DNA of 64,000 bases from Serilophus lunatus. Lineage: Eukaryota; Chordata; Aves; Passeriformes; Eurylaimidae. The notes beneath the pieces are model-generated. The model saw only the letters and a program-made list of their open reading frames with translations. It searched no databases and had not been told where the DNA came from. This document shows, in pieces, positions 1 to 14,345 of this stretch. Location of the stretch: contig VXBA01003825.1 in assembly GCA_013399895.1 (NCBI GenBank), forward strand, positions 192,744-256,743, in the 5' to 3' direction. A program made the position numbers and the translations under genes. Within the stretch, counting starts at the first letter, position 1; every line of letters begins with the position of its first letter.

Positions 1-3000
1 AAGGAAAATACATTAAAAAATAATTCATTTTGTCCAATTAGCTTACTATTAAAGAAATCATTGAAAACCAAAGATCTCCAACTCTGGCCAAAACGATTTT
101 GTATATAGGTTAGTGATGAATTATGAGGAATTATTATAAGTATTTTAATTAATAATTTTAATATGATTTAATTATAATTGTTATTTTAAATCTTAAGTGT
201 ATAGATTTATTTGAACTTTGTACGCATGTACAATAAAACACTGTCATCATTTTGTCCACTTAGTTTCTTTCTTCCACCTCTTGCATATGCAAAGTCCATA
301 CCACCAAAGCATACTTCAAAAACATTACAACTCCTATAAATGCTCCTTAGATGTTCAAAATCAACCACACTCCAAGGAACATTCATTACCAATTCAGAAC
401 AGTGTACTATGTTGTTTCGTGAAAACAACATACCTGATTCTTCCATGCTCCCTTGAACAGAAGAGGAATACGGGCTTTTTCAAATTACTCTAGCATTTCA
501 TGATCTATACAACTAACCAGAAGATCATCACCGGAAATTTTGGATCTTAAATGGCTAAATTAAAATAATGATGGACCTACTTCATTCAGGAAACAGAGGC
601 ACATATTCAAGAATATAAGTAGAAATTTCTGTAACCATGTCTACTCTTCTGTTTCTCTAATTAGATTTAATTTTCACTTATAGCAGCCCAGGTTAGTAAA
701 TTATGCTAAAATGCTAAAAATATCTAGTTTGTTATTATATTCATAACTCCCTCTTAATGTTCTGCTCTGGCAAAAATAAAAACAACGTTCCAGCCATTTC
801 ATATGAGTAGTTCCATTTAGTAGTCCTGCAGGATTACTAGCAACTACTGCCTACTAGCAAATTGTGTATGTGTAACATTGATATATTCTTACAAAATGTA
901 CCTTACTACTCATTTTGCCCACAGAATACACACAAAATTTTATACTGATCTAACACTGCTGTATCTGGGACAGTTACAGGCTGGGAACTGTTTGATCATT
1001 TATTATTCCAAGGAAGTGAATGAATTTTATTTATTTTTTTTTATGTAATAATGTGTATTTCACAATGATAACTTTCTAACCATTAAGAACCCAGGTGACA
1101 GACTCTCAGGGAGTGATAAGCAATAACATGAGGATGATTTGTGGTGTGTTTTGCCTTTGCCTGGCGCCTTTACCACAGTGCCTCCCAAAAAAAATAGCCA
1201 GAAGCCAGAAGCTCTTAAGTTATTCCATGTATAATGGAATGTCAGCACGAAATATGAAGGATGTGTTTTCTATCACTGCTATGGTTACCCTGGTCCTAAA
1301 GTTGTAAGCATTCTTTGGATCTGATTATTTTTTCAATTGGTTGTTTGCAATAGGAATGCACCAGTATTACTTCTCAACCACGCTTTTTTCCCCCTAAGAG
1401 ATCTACACAGCAGACAGGAACACGTCTATTATTATGTAGGCGTTACTGGTTTGTAGCATATACTGGTTTTTTCTACAAATAATTCTACTGTATCTTTTAG
1501 AGATTCTACTATAACTCCATAAAATGGAAACATGTTACTTAAATTACTCTATTTTTGTATCTGATAATATACAATGACTTCACAACTATTTACTCTGTTT
1601 CTTCTAAATGGGTACTGTACCAGGAAACATAGAACCAAAGATGCCGATTTTTTGTTTCATCAAATCATAATTTGATTAAGATAGTCCAGAATGAATCCTG
1701 GCGGTTCTGACTGATTTTTCTCAAATACTTTCTTAAGAATCAAAAAACCCCCCAAAAACCCAAAACAAAACAAACAAAAGATAATTAAATTATCCTCCAT
1801 GAATTACTTTGGTTAAAACTGTATTTAGATTAATTACTTCAGGACCAGATACAAGCTCACATACAGCAGGCTGTTTGTGAGCTAGACTGGGAGTATCTGT
1901 ATCGATACGTATATTTGTAGAGCTTCATTGGTACAAATTTACCAACACTTCCTGAGGAAGCACTGAGAAATGCATGATTCAAAAACAATGAGAATTCTCT
2001 CATGGAGGAGAAGATGCTGGGGCGAACACATGGGAGAGGGAACACACACATCCAGAAACTGATGGACACATGTAGAAAATTCAAAGGGCACCCAACAACG
2101 TCTAAAGCAATAGGGCAGAATTCTGATGGTGGAACAGCTGTACTATAGTCCCTACTGCACAGGTACAGGAGGCCTATACATACTCTTTCTCTCTAAAACT
2201 TTTTACTTCATTCCTGTCCAAAAGTCTTTTTTTCTAAAAGGTAGTGATTTTGCTCTCACTGCATTAGATTCCATCAAAGAAAATACATACATAGCCCTGT
2301 CAGGCTGTCTTCACTGTTGCAAAAAACTCTAATCTGAATCATTCCTCATGTGTTCTGAGATTATGTGCTCGACAAAGCACTCCAAAAAAAGACAAACATT
2401 TACTCAGCAATCACAGAGATCCAAAGTGCAGTGTAAATTCCATCAGAACACTTTTCAACTCTGCACTGTGGTGCAAAGCTGTGTGTACACATCTGGGGAC
2501 ATGTAGGCATACACGTTTGCAGTCTTGTGGTACAAGAATTCAACCTGTGTACATTTTGTTTTCTTCTGAAAGCCATCCATCCCTCTGCTGACAGTGTCAC
2601 AATTTAAACAGAGATTTCTTCAAACCTGTCAGAATTAACATCACTGACTGACTAACATAAAAAGTTTCAAGACAGTCCTTCAAAAAAAGAAACAGCCTTA
2701 ATTCTTCAGCCTGTTGCCTGTTTTTCAATGTGAAAAGCTCCACCAAACTTTTAAAAATACTCTAACAGAGAATAAAGCCTTGTCATTTCCCTTCTGAAAC
2801 TTCTGGACACCTGAAAGCAACGGGACAAGCTGTTTTGTCTGCATCCCATTACTGTCGAATGCAAGCGGGAGAATGAATAATGAATAATATCAAAATATGA
2901 GTTCTATTGGCTCAACTGATCATACTAATACAAAACACCCTGCTTAAAATAACAGAGGTTTGGGTCTGACAATGAGAACTGTTCATGGGACCACAAGCAC

Positions 3001-6000
3001 CTGCTAGTGAGCAAAAGATCAAAACTCTTTTGAATCTTCTACCCTTGGTGCTGGCAATGGAATCTGGTACATGTGTAATATCAGACATGTCCACAGTCAG
3101 ACTACCACATGGCGCTCCGCCATCAAGGCATAGGATATTTTACAGATATTTTACATCTGTGATATCCATCACTTCCACAAAACACTTCTAGAAAAATTGC
3201 CGGCTGGTATCACACAGCCTAACTGTGACACCCTCTGAAAACTGAAGTAGGAGTCAATGATCTCCCTTCCATACTTCTAGGCATTCAAACTAATTAACAT
3301 AAGGCCGATCTCCTTTCTTGTGTGGGATTAGTTACAAGCCCACTAAATCACTGAGGAATAGCTTTGGTATCTGTCCATCTGTGACCTGAATAGTGTGCCA
3401 GAGGCTATAAACGCATGATTATCTTTCTCTGCAAAGTAGGTCACTTAAGGAAAATTAATCCGAAAAGCTCCAGTCACCACATTTAGCCAGTTGGAGAAGG
3501 CTTGCAGACGGAAGGAGGGGGAAGGATATATTAACGAATTGCATTCAGAATGAGGTTATTTTGAGAGATGCCGTCATGAAACAAGGAAATAAAAGCACTT
3601 CAAGTTTCTGCTTTTCGAATCATTATTGGTTATTCACTGTTTGCTGAGTTGCATGCAGTACCAACACTGTGTAGCATTGTTTAAGCTTTATTTCAGATGT
3701 ATAGAAAAGTGTGGAGAATTCTGCTTTATTAATATTAGGGGTTTTAATACTGCATTCATTGTATAAAATTAATTAATTTTAAAATTCCTCTAGCATAGTC
3801 GTGGTTTCAAAAAACTACAGTTACTCCAGAGCATGTAAATTCTTTCCTTCACATGTCATTGTGATTTTCACTGTGGCTGTATGGTGAGCAGCCCTGTCTT
3901 GGGACAGCAGAAATGAGGAGAAATTCAGCCAAATAAGAATGGAGTACTTTCACCACAAAATAGTAGTAACTAAAATCAGTAAGACTTGACAAATATGAAC
4001 AGAGCAAAGTCCCTGTAGCTGCTGCCCAAAGAATAAATAGTGGCATGCAATGGAAGCAGCCCAAAGTCTGGTGGAGTAAGCATCACCAATCTGCAGAAGT
4101 ATGTCAACCAGCTGGAAACAATGCATTAGCTGTGCTGGCAGCAAGGGATGATTCCTTCTGATAGCCTGGCTGGTGAGCCCTATGGAGCAGCTCCTTGTGC
4201 TTGATGAAACACAGGGACATTGTGATGCACAGGAGCAGTGTTCTTCTGTTGCAATAGTATTCAAAGAGGTCCAGTGAACACAAGTAGTCTTGGTTCTTCT
4301 CTTTGGAAATGTAAGGTATTTGGTTTATGCAAAAACTCCATGGTGCATTTGGAAAGCAATTCTGCAAATCCTCCATATTACATAAGCTTCAGTTAATGAC
4401 GAAGGCTGGAACGGTGAGATCCCTGCAACAGGCTGTGCTTGCTATTGTCTAAATTGAAATTATATGACTGATAAGATGCAGATGTTGACTCTGCTGCCAC
4501 AGTGGGAGACGGCAGCATCCTTCAAGGTATTCCCTAAAAGTTCACAAGCAACCTCCTCTCATTCATGCTGAAAATGAGACTTTAAGCTCCTCAGTTAAAA
4601 ATGAGTTTTTGTAACTTCATCTGTCTTCAGAGATTTCAAAAAGCATCTTCTGTGGCCTCTTAATACATGTGTAAAACTACTTCATGATGGAAAGTATTTA
4701 AACATGATGGTTTTGAGGAGTTTGTTCTCTTGCTAGTCCAAAGCATCATAAGCCCTCAGTAATGATATGGAAATCTCTCCCCCTCTCTTGAATATTCAAA
4801 ACAAAATTAGAAACGGAAGGTTGTCTTGTCCTCTATTGAATTATAACTACAGTGTCCTACAATGAGTGGGAAGTTGAAGAAAAAGCAGTGAAGTGGACCA
4901 GGTTCTATCTCAGCATTCCAGGAAGAGGTATTGAAAGGTTTTGAGTTTACTTTTCATACAGAACTTCTGTTTGTATAGGCCCAGTAGATTCAACCATTTA
5001 AAACACCCTGTAGTTATGTACACGAGGGACAGAGCCGCTCAATTAAATAATAAAAGAGCATCAAAAGAGGGACAGCTACAGTAAGAATGACAGATTTTGT
5101 CAGTAGAAAACTTAAGAAACAAAACAAAATTGTCACTTCACAGCCACTGCTTATTTGTAGTTGTGATTAACTGGACACATACAAAAAGAATTTGATAAAC
5201 TGTAATTTATTAAAAAGAGTAAATCCTCTCAAAATTATAATCCAGAGGTAACTACCAGGAAATTGCTTTGAGTTAAATATTTTGAGTGAGGCCATTGAAA
5301 AACTAATTAATATTTGAAGAGATCCTTATCCTTAATTAGAGTATTCAAAAGGATTTTTTGCAAAGGAGGATAGCTCCCCTGAGGAGAGAAGGAGGAACAT
5401 TAACAGAACATGAAAGATCTGTTCTTCCCTTTGGGATAGGGAATATCTACATGATCTCAGTGGAGTTGCACCAGGACAAAACCAGGGAAACATGGTTGTG
5501 AATCAGGTCATAGCAAAGGGGAAGAAGGAGGCCCTTGAAGCACATCGTACTTTAACTGAGGTGCCTACTATCCAAGCCACACACACCCGCTGGAAAAAGG
5601 CAGCTGAATGGATGAAATCAGCAGGTGAGAGAGCATTAAGTTTCTGGGAGTCTATCATTCTGTATGAATATTGGAGGTTTATCCCACTCCAAGATGTATT
5701 ATTTTGTTTTGCACATCCCTTTGCTCAACTCAGCTACAATATGTTTGAACTCTCAATTTCTACATCAGTGTAGAAGACAAATGCAGAAGCTTTTTCTGCG
5801 AATTTGGACAGCTCTCAGTATGGAGATATTACAGATTAGTCCTTCAAGTTATTTCACATATGATCTTTCATTTTCATTTAGCCTTTCAGATTGACCACAC
5901 TCTTGACTGGATTCTCAATCATCCAGAGTAGCCAAGCTGGACAGGAGAAAAGCAGCCTTTCCAGTTTTGTTACCGGCAGTCCTGCTCTTAGGCAGCTCTT

Positions 6001-9000
6001 GTGCTGTGCCTTATCAGCTCATTGGGGAAGGATCAATACCTCTGCAGACTTTACGATGAAAATTGTAAAAGAAGTGGATCCAGACTCCTTCCACTATATA
6101 GCAGACCACTATGCAAGCCAAATTGGTGGCTATACACTATTTAGATCCACCACCTAAATCCATGTTCCATATTTATAGGCTTCATTCATCACAGGACCTG
6201 TAAAAACCACCACAACACAGACTGCTTTCAATATGGAAACTTATCAATGAGGAATATACTGGATATAAAATCCTTTTTAAGGAAGAGAAATTTCTCATAA
6301 ATATTACCTTTTGTAAGCCAGCATGATATTCCTGCGAAAGGTAACAAAGCCAGAGTTAAAAATGGCTAAGTATGGTGATGTTCACTGCTAATTGACAATA
6401 ATAAAGACAATAGAACAGAAGAGCTCTTGAAAGGCACTCCATGGGATGCAGAAGATTGAGTATTAACACAAAATTAACTTTCAGCAATGATCTCTATCCA
6501 CTGGGGACTTAGGTCCCAGTCTTGACCCAAGTTAAAGAGGAGACAAAGAGAAGAGTCACTCTATTTTAAAAGAAAAAACATTTCCAAGTTTCTTGTATTG
6601 TCTCTTAGTGTATGCTGATGTGTTTACATAGGTGACATTTCAACTACATTTCTTATTAAAACTACACTGTAAAGAACAGTTTTAATCCTGTTTTTGTACA
6701 CAGCATCACAAAGCAAAAGACTTTGAAAAAGTCCCTGACTTCTCTGAAGATGACAACTTTTATTTTTATACTTCTAAAAATATCTAATTTTTATCTTAGT
6801 AATTTTATATAAAAAACCAGACAATATGAAGGCCATAGAGCATAAACAAAAAACGTCTCTTTCTCTTAACTTTTAGCCCTTCAAAAGAGAAAATATGGCT
6901 AATTTCTAGCTTTTTTGCACTAAACATTAAAACCTTATAGGCCTAATAATTACCACATACTTTGAAATAGTAAAAAAATTTTGCCCTTGCTCTCTTACTG
7001 AAATTGCTTATCCATAATACTGCACGTATTTTATTGTCACACCTGTGAGACCTTGCAGACCTAAACTCTTATCACATATTTGAAAAAGGAAAAAAAATGT
7101 TCTTGTTCCTTTATTGAAATTTCTTATTAGTATAATTGGAAGTAGTTTATTCTTGTATCTATAATATACCTTATATTCTTCATAACTAATATCCAATAAT
7201 ATTTTTTAGTGAATTGAAATCAGGCATACATCTTTGCTGTTTCTATTGTGCTGAATACTTCAAATATTCCAACAAAATTACATTTCAAAAGCAACCAGAG
7301 TTACTTAGGAATTTACATCCTACTTTCTAAAATGACTAGGTATTTGGCTGCAAAGAAAGTAATGCTGACTCTGGAATCTATGGCCCTTAATCACTTTAAG
7401 AAAGCAATTAGATGATGTGCCTATCAGCAAGGCAGATACTAGGACACAGTGACCCTGACACTGAAATTATCTGAATTATGGCCACTTTCATTGTGGAACT
7501 CATCCATACATAAAAGAATTTAAAGCACTTTAACTGTAAATTCCCACTTTGAATTAGTATGGATTAATTCTGCTGAGGTCCCTGGCTAGGCAAAACCCCA
7601 CGTTTCTTTAAAAAATCCTACAATAACAATTTGTGTGTGCATTGAATCAATTCACACTCTCTCAGCAATGTAACAGAATAGAGAACTCGACTTTCCTCCA
7701 CATCTCTCACCAGGGCTCTCATTTAATGAGTGCTATTCAGATTTTTCACAGTTTCTCTGAACTTGCTTTCAATTACACCTCAGTGAGTTTGAGAAATTTC
7801 CCTAGCTTTTCCACAAAAATACTCTGGAAGTAAGGACAACAAATAAGTCCTTCCGCAGTGACCACCTCCTCCACTTTAGGGCCAAAAAGACCTGAGCTTT
7901 CAAAGGCTGTATGGACTGGGGAGTTCACACTCTCTTCAAACTGCCCTGGTCAGTGACATCTGGCCAGGGAGATTCTAAGCACAGTTTGCACACAGTCAGA
8001 TTTTGCATCCTTCCATCTCTACAGTCTTCCAAGGCTTTTGGGGATCTATAACCCTCCTATTCCCACTTGAAACACTCTTGGAGATGCAATGTAGATCTGT
8101 GCTTTTGTGCAAGGGGAATATCACTCAAGTGGGTGGCAATGAAGACTTCCAGTCATTGCAGGTATGTTGAACTGGAAAAGGACCCCCCACAAAACACAGT
8201 AACTGTTTTACAGTTGCAAGGATACTGAATGGGCACAGAAGAGACGCAGCATCATCACTGCTGTACATCAGGAAATAGCTCAGTCCACAGCCCTCAGTGC
8301 CAAGGAACATTTTATTTAGCTGTACAGGTGCGGCTCATGAGGCTGTGGCAGCGACAGATCGATTCCATGTAGCTCAGCACAGATTTTCAGCTCTGCAACA
8401 ACAGAGTGAAGACTGTAAGAGCAACCCCAGCTACATGCAGAGCAGTGAAAGGGCTAAAGAGATCTCTTTCAACTCTGTAAGTCTGCTATACACCACACAC
8501 AAGTGGTGAAGGTCCTCAGAATGAGCTTTTGTCTGCATTTCTAGGTTCTGTCACAGCTTCAACTGGAGTGTGTTGTGGCTTTGCTGAAGACAGAGTAGCT
8601 GTTACAAGTGGCTCAGTGTGAAAGATTTACAAGTGCCTATTTTAGATCTTAGCTGAACCCTCTATTACTGATACCATGGCCTCTAAGATCCCGTAATGCT
8701 GGTTCCCATCTTACTTCCATAGCAAACAATGATCTCAGCAGAACATTCGTTACAGCTGCAGGGCCTCACAACTCCACTGCCAGCAACAGAAAGGCATTTC
8801 CTACAGAATGACCAACAGAAATAGTTCTATGGGATTAGATAGTTACGTAAAGATTCTGAATTATGACTACTTGGCCTCCATCCAGATAGTACATGAGGTT
8901 ACATTACCTTATCAAATAATAACTATGGGTGCTATCAATTTCTGCATTACAACTGCCAGTTTGCTTATCCCAGTAAATAAAACGACATGCATTAATTGCA

Positions 9001-12000
9001 CAGTTAGTGCCAGAGATGAACTATCAGTTTACATGCGGACAAAGAAATAAACTTATTCCATTATGGCAGCTGAAGCTACAGGGGAGCACGGAAAATTTAA
9101 TTAAGTTTAATTTATCTCCTGTGATACCCATACAGTTACTTAAGAGTGAAAAGCCTATACATAAAAGTCCAAAATAAACCCTCTACAGAGCTGTCAGAAG
9201 CACTTTGAAGAACAGGCACTAAGTTGCACGATATGATCCCCATAAAACATTTATGGACTGTATAGGTTTGAACAAAACAACTCACAAGTGACTTGTAACA
9301 CAAGTGGATACTGCAACTCCTTTTTTTTCCATTCCAGTTCTTTGAGGGAATGGAAATATTAAACTTGCCTTGTTTTAACCAAATCTGAATCCAAGAAGAG
9401 ACTAAATTTCTTGCACTATGTCGATCCTAGAGTAAAATTTACTAAAAATAAATTAAATTAATAAAATAAAATAGTAAATTTAATACACGGGAAGTCACTC
9501 ATATTGGCATTTTCCTTACGAATTACAGGCTTATACTCAGAAGAAGCCATCCCTACATAAGTTCTTCTCCCTTACTGTAAAAATCCCATTTTTAAATAAA
9601 AACCCCACCATGGCACCTTACTTAACTAACTGGCAGTTGACAGTCTTTATTTACTAGTCTAGACTAAGTGATTTTAGATTTCCTTCATCTTCTTTCCAGA
9701 ATAATACAGAATAATTTCTCAAGAACTCAGATGTAAAATAAAATGTAATAATTCACAGACCTGTTCTTCCCAATACAACACTTAATTGATGCAACAGTTT
9801 CAAAGTAGAATATAAAGCTCGGCTCCCCTCTTCTCTCCTCATCCTATCTTTCTTTAATCGTAACAAACCCAACAGGGAAAAAATTATGTTACACAGTTTT
9901 GCTCGTTGTGAATTCATAGACAGCAGATGCTGAGCTTTCTTCCTTTCATAGGCTATGCCTGTGTGCCATGTTTCAGCACATTTATTTTCTAGTATTGCAG
10001 CTCTCTTTCACTTTCCCTGATAAGGCCCTTAGACTAGGAAAAGGATAGGGCAAACATCATGATGTGAAGGTATATAAAAGCCAGCTTTTCTCAGCCTCTC
10101 ATGGTGTTGAACGTAAGCTCAGTACAAATGATCTCTAAAGTGCCAAAGTAGAATTAAACCAGAATACTAAAATCTCTGAAGAGTACAGAAGGTGCCACAC
10201 AACTGGTGTTGTCATGTAATTACATTATTTTAAAATTCAGAGTATTTCCTACACAAAGTGAACAGGTATTTCACAGTCATACACAATGATTACACTTCAG
10301 GCACGCAGGAAACTATTTTGGCCACCCTCTTAAAATTCAGGCCAAATTAATTTGAATGCATTGCCTATATGGATTTGGCTTCAGACAAAAAACCTTTATC
10401 TTATTTCTATACCAATTATGAGTATAGTGAGGGGGAAAAAAAAAACCCTTTTATTTTTCTTCCTTTTTGGCAAACTACTGGAGTTGAATAACTGTAGAAT
10501 TCAGTCAAGTTGCTTTCAGGGGTTTGGTTTGGAGTTTTTTTCTGAGCCATGTTATTTGAAGAAAATTACTTCTTAATTACCTGTGGGATTGCAGTTTCCC
10601 AGAAGAATGGTTTCCACTACTCTAACTTTAATTTAGAAACCAAACCCTTTGCATTTCATATCAGGAAGACAGAACATCATTACGTCGCAATGCCACAGAG
10701 TAAAATCTTCAAAGTCAACAGCCATACAGTTGACGCTGATCAGAAGAAGTGGACCACACATAAAGCTTTATTTGTATACTTGATAAAACAGGGTTCTAGA
10801 CATTCCAGACATTTTATTTCAGCACCTTCACCCAGCTCTAGCTTCCTTCATTCGCCAAACAGCTTTGAAGCTCATTAAAAAACTCTCTTATACTCTAGCT
10901 CACTGCTGATTTCTGCCAGCTCAATTCATTACAGACAAAACTTGATGGCTATTTGGTGTCATTGTGAAAGACTTTGATGATGCTTATGAATTGCCAGTTG
11001 TCCAGATTTCACTGAGGTGCTATTCAGAAAATTAAATTAATCTCAACAGAGCCTCCTGTTACGTGTTCAAAACACTGATCTATTTAAACCGCTTTCTGTC
11101 TGTGCTATAAAATGCCACTGACATCTACAGTGATAACAGAGGAGCTCAAAAGGTGTGACTCCTTAGGTAGAGAAACCTTCTCTGAAGCATAAAGCTGATG
11201 GAAAACTACAAGAAATGTTGATCCCCATTTAGCTGTATTCCTCATTTTATGCTTCAAGAGAATATATTAAGAGCATATCTTTGACAGACAAAATTGCCCA
11301 CTTGTGTGTTTATGTATGCCTGCCTCTAACCTCTACCCATGTCTGCCAGAAGCCAGTTGACCCTATCACAGTCCCATTCCAAGGCATCTGCCTACTACAA
11401 TGTGATAGAAAATAACCAACATGACACAATTACGTTCCATAACACAACTCGTTCTTGTGGAGTCTGAGTGCTGTTTGTGTGTTCAGACATATCCTGAAAT
11501 GACTTAAAAGAAAGCAACTTTGGACTTTAACTAGATCAGTAAGCTTTCAGTCTAATCTTCTCAGGGCTTACTCAATCTGTGCAGGAACCATGCCCTGGAG
11601 AGTAGGGACAGTAATTGAAACAGCTATAGGGTGCCCCTATAGGGTGCCATGGTAGAGTCATTATAATTTTAGGGAACATGACACTGTGTTGCCTCCATTG
11701 AAAACATGAAGGAAAACTCTGGATCACGACATTGCCAGGAGGTACCTAAAAAGGCTGGACCTGGGACACAGGGCTTAGTGGATGGAACCCATCTTCCCTG
11801 GTTTAGACATTTAAAAGCTAAGAGAGGTTAAGAATCCTGAGATGGTGCTTCATCTACACAATTTCAGGTGTCTATCTAGGATGAAATGCATCAGCATTAT
11901 GGAAGTCCATCAGGTGTAATTTTTTGACCTCAGTGTCACATGGATGCAGCAGAATTTGCTGGTTCTCCACCAGAGGACCTAGTCCACAGCATTCTACAAG

Positions 12001-13619
12001 CAAATTACTATCTTAACTTCGTTTCTTTGTAAGCCCTATCTCTAAATAACGGATAAATTTTTAGCAATCTTAACTCATCTGACAAGAGCAAGACACTTAC
12101 AGAGTATCATATTAGTAAATCAGCATGGAACTTTTCCATTAGATTGGAAACAAAGCATTTTATTTCACGTGAAAATTAAGAGTTCCTGGTCCTTGATCCT
12201 ACATCTTTTGCAGTGATGCAAAGTGATCCCTGAAAGAACATACACATTTTGAAATAGAAATATATAAATCTCTCTCTAAAAAAAATTATTTTATATTTAT
12301 ACATATTTTATGAATTCCAGGCAATTCTAGGAAAAAAAATAACTTTGATGAAAGCTATTTTTATATAAGTGATTTATTTAAATACAAAGTAATATTTTAA
12401 AAGATACACTAAGCTAGTACTCATGCTATGCATTTCTAATATAGTTTTCTAAACTGTTTTCTCTGCTTTTTCAAACTTTAGTTCTTAGATACATGTTCAT
12501 TCAAGAAGTGGGTAGAAGTAATCCATTTGGCTGAATACTACCAGTAAATATCTAAAACCAGCAAGTGGTCTCATCAAGTTCATCGTGATTCCTTTGCACC
12601 ACATGGACACCTGTATGTTGGCTTGGAACTGGTGAAATCAACAAGGCACAATAGTTAGTTCCTAAGCCACACATCTCTAGGAGTAAAAAACGTGCCACGG
12701 GAGAGAAGTGTTCAGGCAGCTCTATCCACCCCCATTCTGTGTATCCACTGGAGGAGTCTATACCAGGTGCTCAAGGTACAGCTGCCAGTTCTAAAGCTTT
12801 ACTCTGGGATCAGTGACAGACCAAGGAACAGGTGCCGCAGCCACCTTCTGAACTCATATGCCACTTACGCCTCTTTTTAACCTAAGCAAAATTTGGTACA
12901 GCAGCACTTGAACCTCGTATCTTCAGTAAGAAAGACTTTGTAACTTAACTGTTACCACCTATTATTAGCTATGGCTTTTCATGCTAATACTCTAGGATAA
13001 GTGTATCCAATTGACTAAGTCCACGTGGGCTTTATTAATACCAACTTTATAAATCACAAAGCCCATGCATCCAAAGACCTGTATAGTGCTTTTGAGGGGA
13101 ATCTAAAATTTGCAGTTCAGCAAGACTCAACATGGAAATACTTTGTGACTTGAGATGCTTGGCATCTTACAACTCAGGTCAGATGTAATGTAAATTCCCC
13201 TACTGCATATCTAATAGTATTCTTACAAATGACAGGAGGAACAAAATGGATGACTGGCTCTTAAGCTTAAATACTTGCAGAAGATGATGCTAGACATCTC
13301 CTTTCTGTTTCCAGAGTGTACCTCTTCTTCAAGGAGTAAGGGCACATAGGAAGGGGGTAATAATAGAAGTGAATCCTAAAACTAATAGAAAAATCCATTA
13401 ATTAATGGATTGATCATTTAATCTTCAACATGAGATGTTGAAGAATGAAGTTATGTTTATTTAAATTCAGCTTGGAATTTTGAGAAGAAGATAGTTCTAT
13501 ACTGTTTCAAGAATAGTAATTAATTAGTCTTTAACGGCATCATGATAGTTGCCTGCTTATCATCATGCATTCCAGATGGCAGTCAAACCATAATCATACA
13601 GTACAGATGAAATTTCAGA

Positions 13620-13620
<1 letters not shown>
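1..13620 (-). other. HOMER1: HOMER1 intron 5, left part, no recognised element
   Basis: This is 13.6 kb of AT-rich single-copy-looking sequence. I find no HOMER1 coiled-coil exon, such as the expected SSAISKHWEAELATL start of exon 6, on the minus strand, nor any other coding exon with supporting splice sites. Short low-complexity runs occur, for example an A/C-rich tract near 1742-1780. The longest open frames (minus 3950-4264 and plus 10549-10878) have no recognisable domain. Mammalian intron 5 also contains the alternative Ania-3 terminal exon; I could not identify its counterpart. Confidence 0.6.
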
Positions 13621-13621
<1 letters not shown>

Positions 13622-13689
<68 letters not shown>

Positions 13690-13690
13690 A
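13622..13690. repeat. (TATC)n tetranucleotide microsatellite
   Basis: About 17 perfect tandem copies of TATC run from 13622 and end at tatctatcatct just before a duplicated block and a single N. Tetranucleotide arrays of this purity are usually length-polymorphic. It lies deep in HOMER1 intron 5 and away from any exon. The array abuts an apparent assembly join, so its true length is uncertain. Confidence 0.95.
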
Positions 13691-13772
13691 TCTATTATGA
13701 GAAGTCCACATATCCCTTGACCCACCNTATCTATCATCTCATATGAGAAGTCCACATATCCCTTGACCCACC
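13682..13772. repeat. 45-bp direct duplication flanking a single N (assembly join)
   Basis: The block 13682-13726 and the block 13728-13772 are near-identical 45-mers. Both begin tatctatcatct and end tatcccttgacccacc, and they differ only in a few bases near tctattatga against tctcatatga. The single N at 13727 lies exactly between them. This is the pattern left when two contigs with unmerged overlapping ends are joined by a token gap, so the duplication is probably false. Confidence 0.8.
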
Positions 13773-14164
13773 ACTACATCTGAGATAACACAGAAGGCAG
13801 AGTAACTTGTTAGTAAAAAAAGACCTAAACTGATACCAATCATATGCATCCAATGAATGTTTACTAAAATGGACTCAGTTACAGACTTTTTTCTCCTCCC
13901 TTCCCTCTTCTAAAACCTATTTCCTTCAAGGATTCCACTGGGTTTGGCGCTGCTACTTAAAAAAGGGAACATATATCCTTTCTTGTAGAATAAAGCAGAC
14001 AGATAAGAGACAGCAACACAGATGTTTCAAAAGAACATGGGAGCAAGCAGAACATACACTATACTGATACACAGTAGAGGGGCCAAGACTTGGAACCAAA
14101 CACAAAGACTCTATATTTTAAAAGAGCAACTAACTGAAAGATTTGGGCTTGTTTTGTTTGGGCT
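13773..14164. other. Intron 5 spacer, no recognised element
   Basis: AT-rich intronic sequence between the microsatellite join and a CR1 fragment. An open frame (14022-14243) runs from here into the repeat and is not a gene. I see no splice-supported exon, RNA gene or repeat family. Confidence 0.5.
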
Positions 14165-14345
14165 TGTGGCTTGGGTTGGAAGGGACTTTAATGATCAGCT
14201 AGTTCCAACCCCCCCTGCCATAGGCAGGGACACCTTTCACTAAACCAGCTTACTCAGAACCCTATCGAACATGGTCTTGAATACTTCCTGGGATGGGGCG
14301 AGTTCTTGGGTAGACCTGTTCCTGCCTCACCACACTCTTTGTAAA
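14165..14345 (-). mobile_element. CR1 LINE 3'-end fragment
   Basis: The plus strand reads gggttggaagggacttt, then atgatcagctagttccaacc, then gccataggcagggacacc. This is the reverse complement of the conserved CR1 3' UTR, so the element points along the minus strand, the same direction as HOMER1. The following text (ccagcttactcagaaccctatc and cttgaatacttcctgggatgg) also matches the CR1 3' region. It is heavily 5'-truncated, as most avian CR1 copies are. The terminal octamer tail is not clearly preserved. CR1 is the dominant LINE in birds. Confidence 0.85.

Noticed and set aside
3950..4376. Two overlapping minus-strand frames of 104 and 90 codons
   Set aside because: Considered as a decayed transposon or alternative HOMER1 terminal exon, but no motif or convincing acceptor and in-frame tail could be shown.
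10549..10878. 109-codon open frame in intron 5
   Set aside because: No recognisable family or composition typical of coding sequence; not supported by splice sites.
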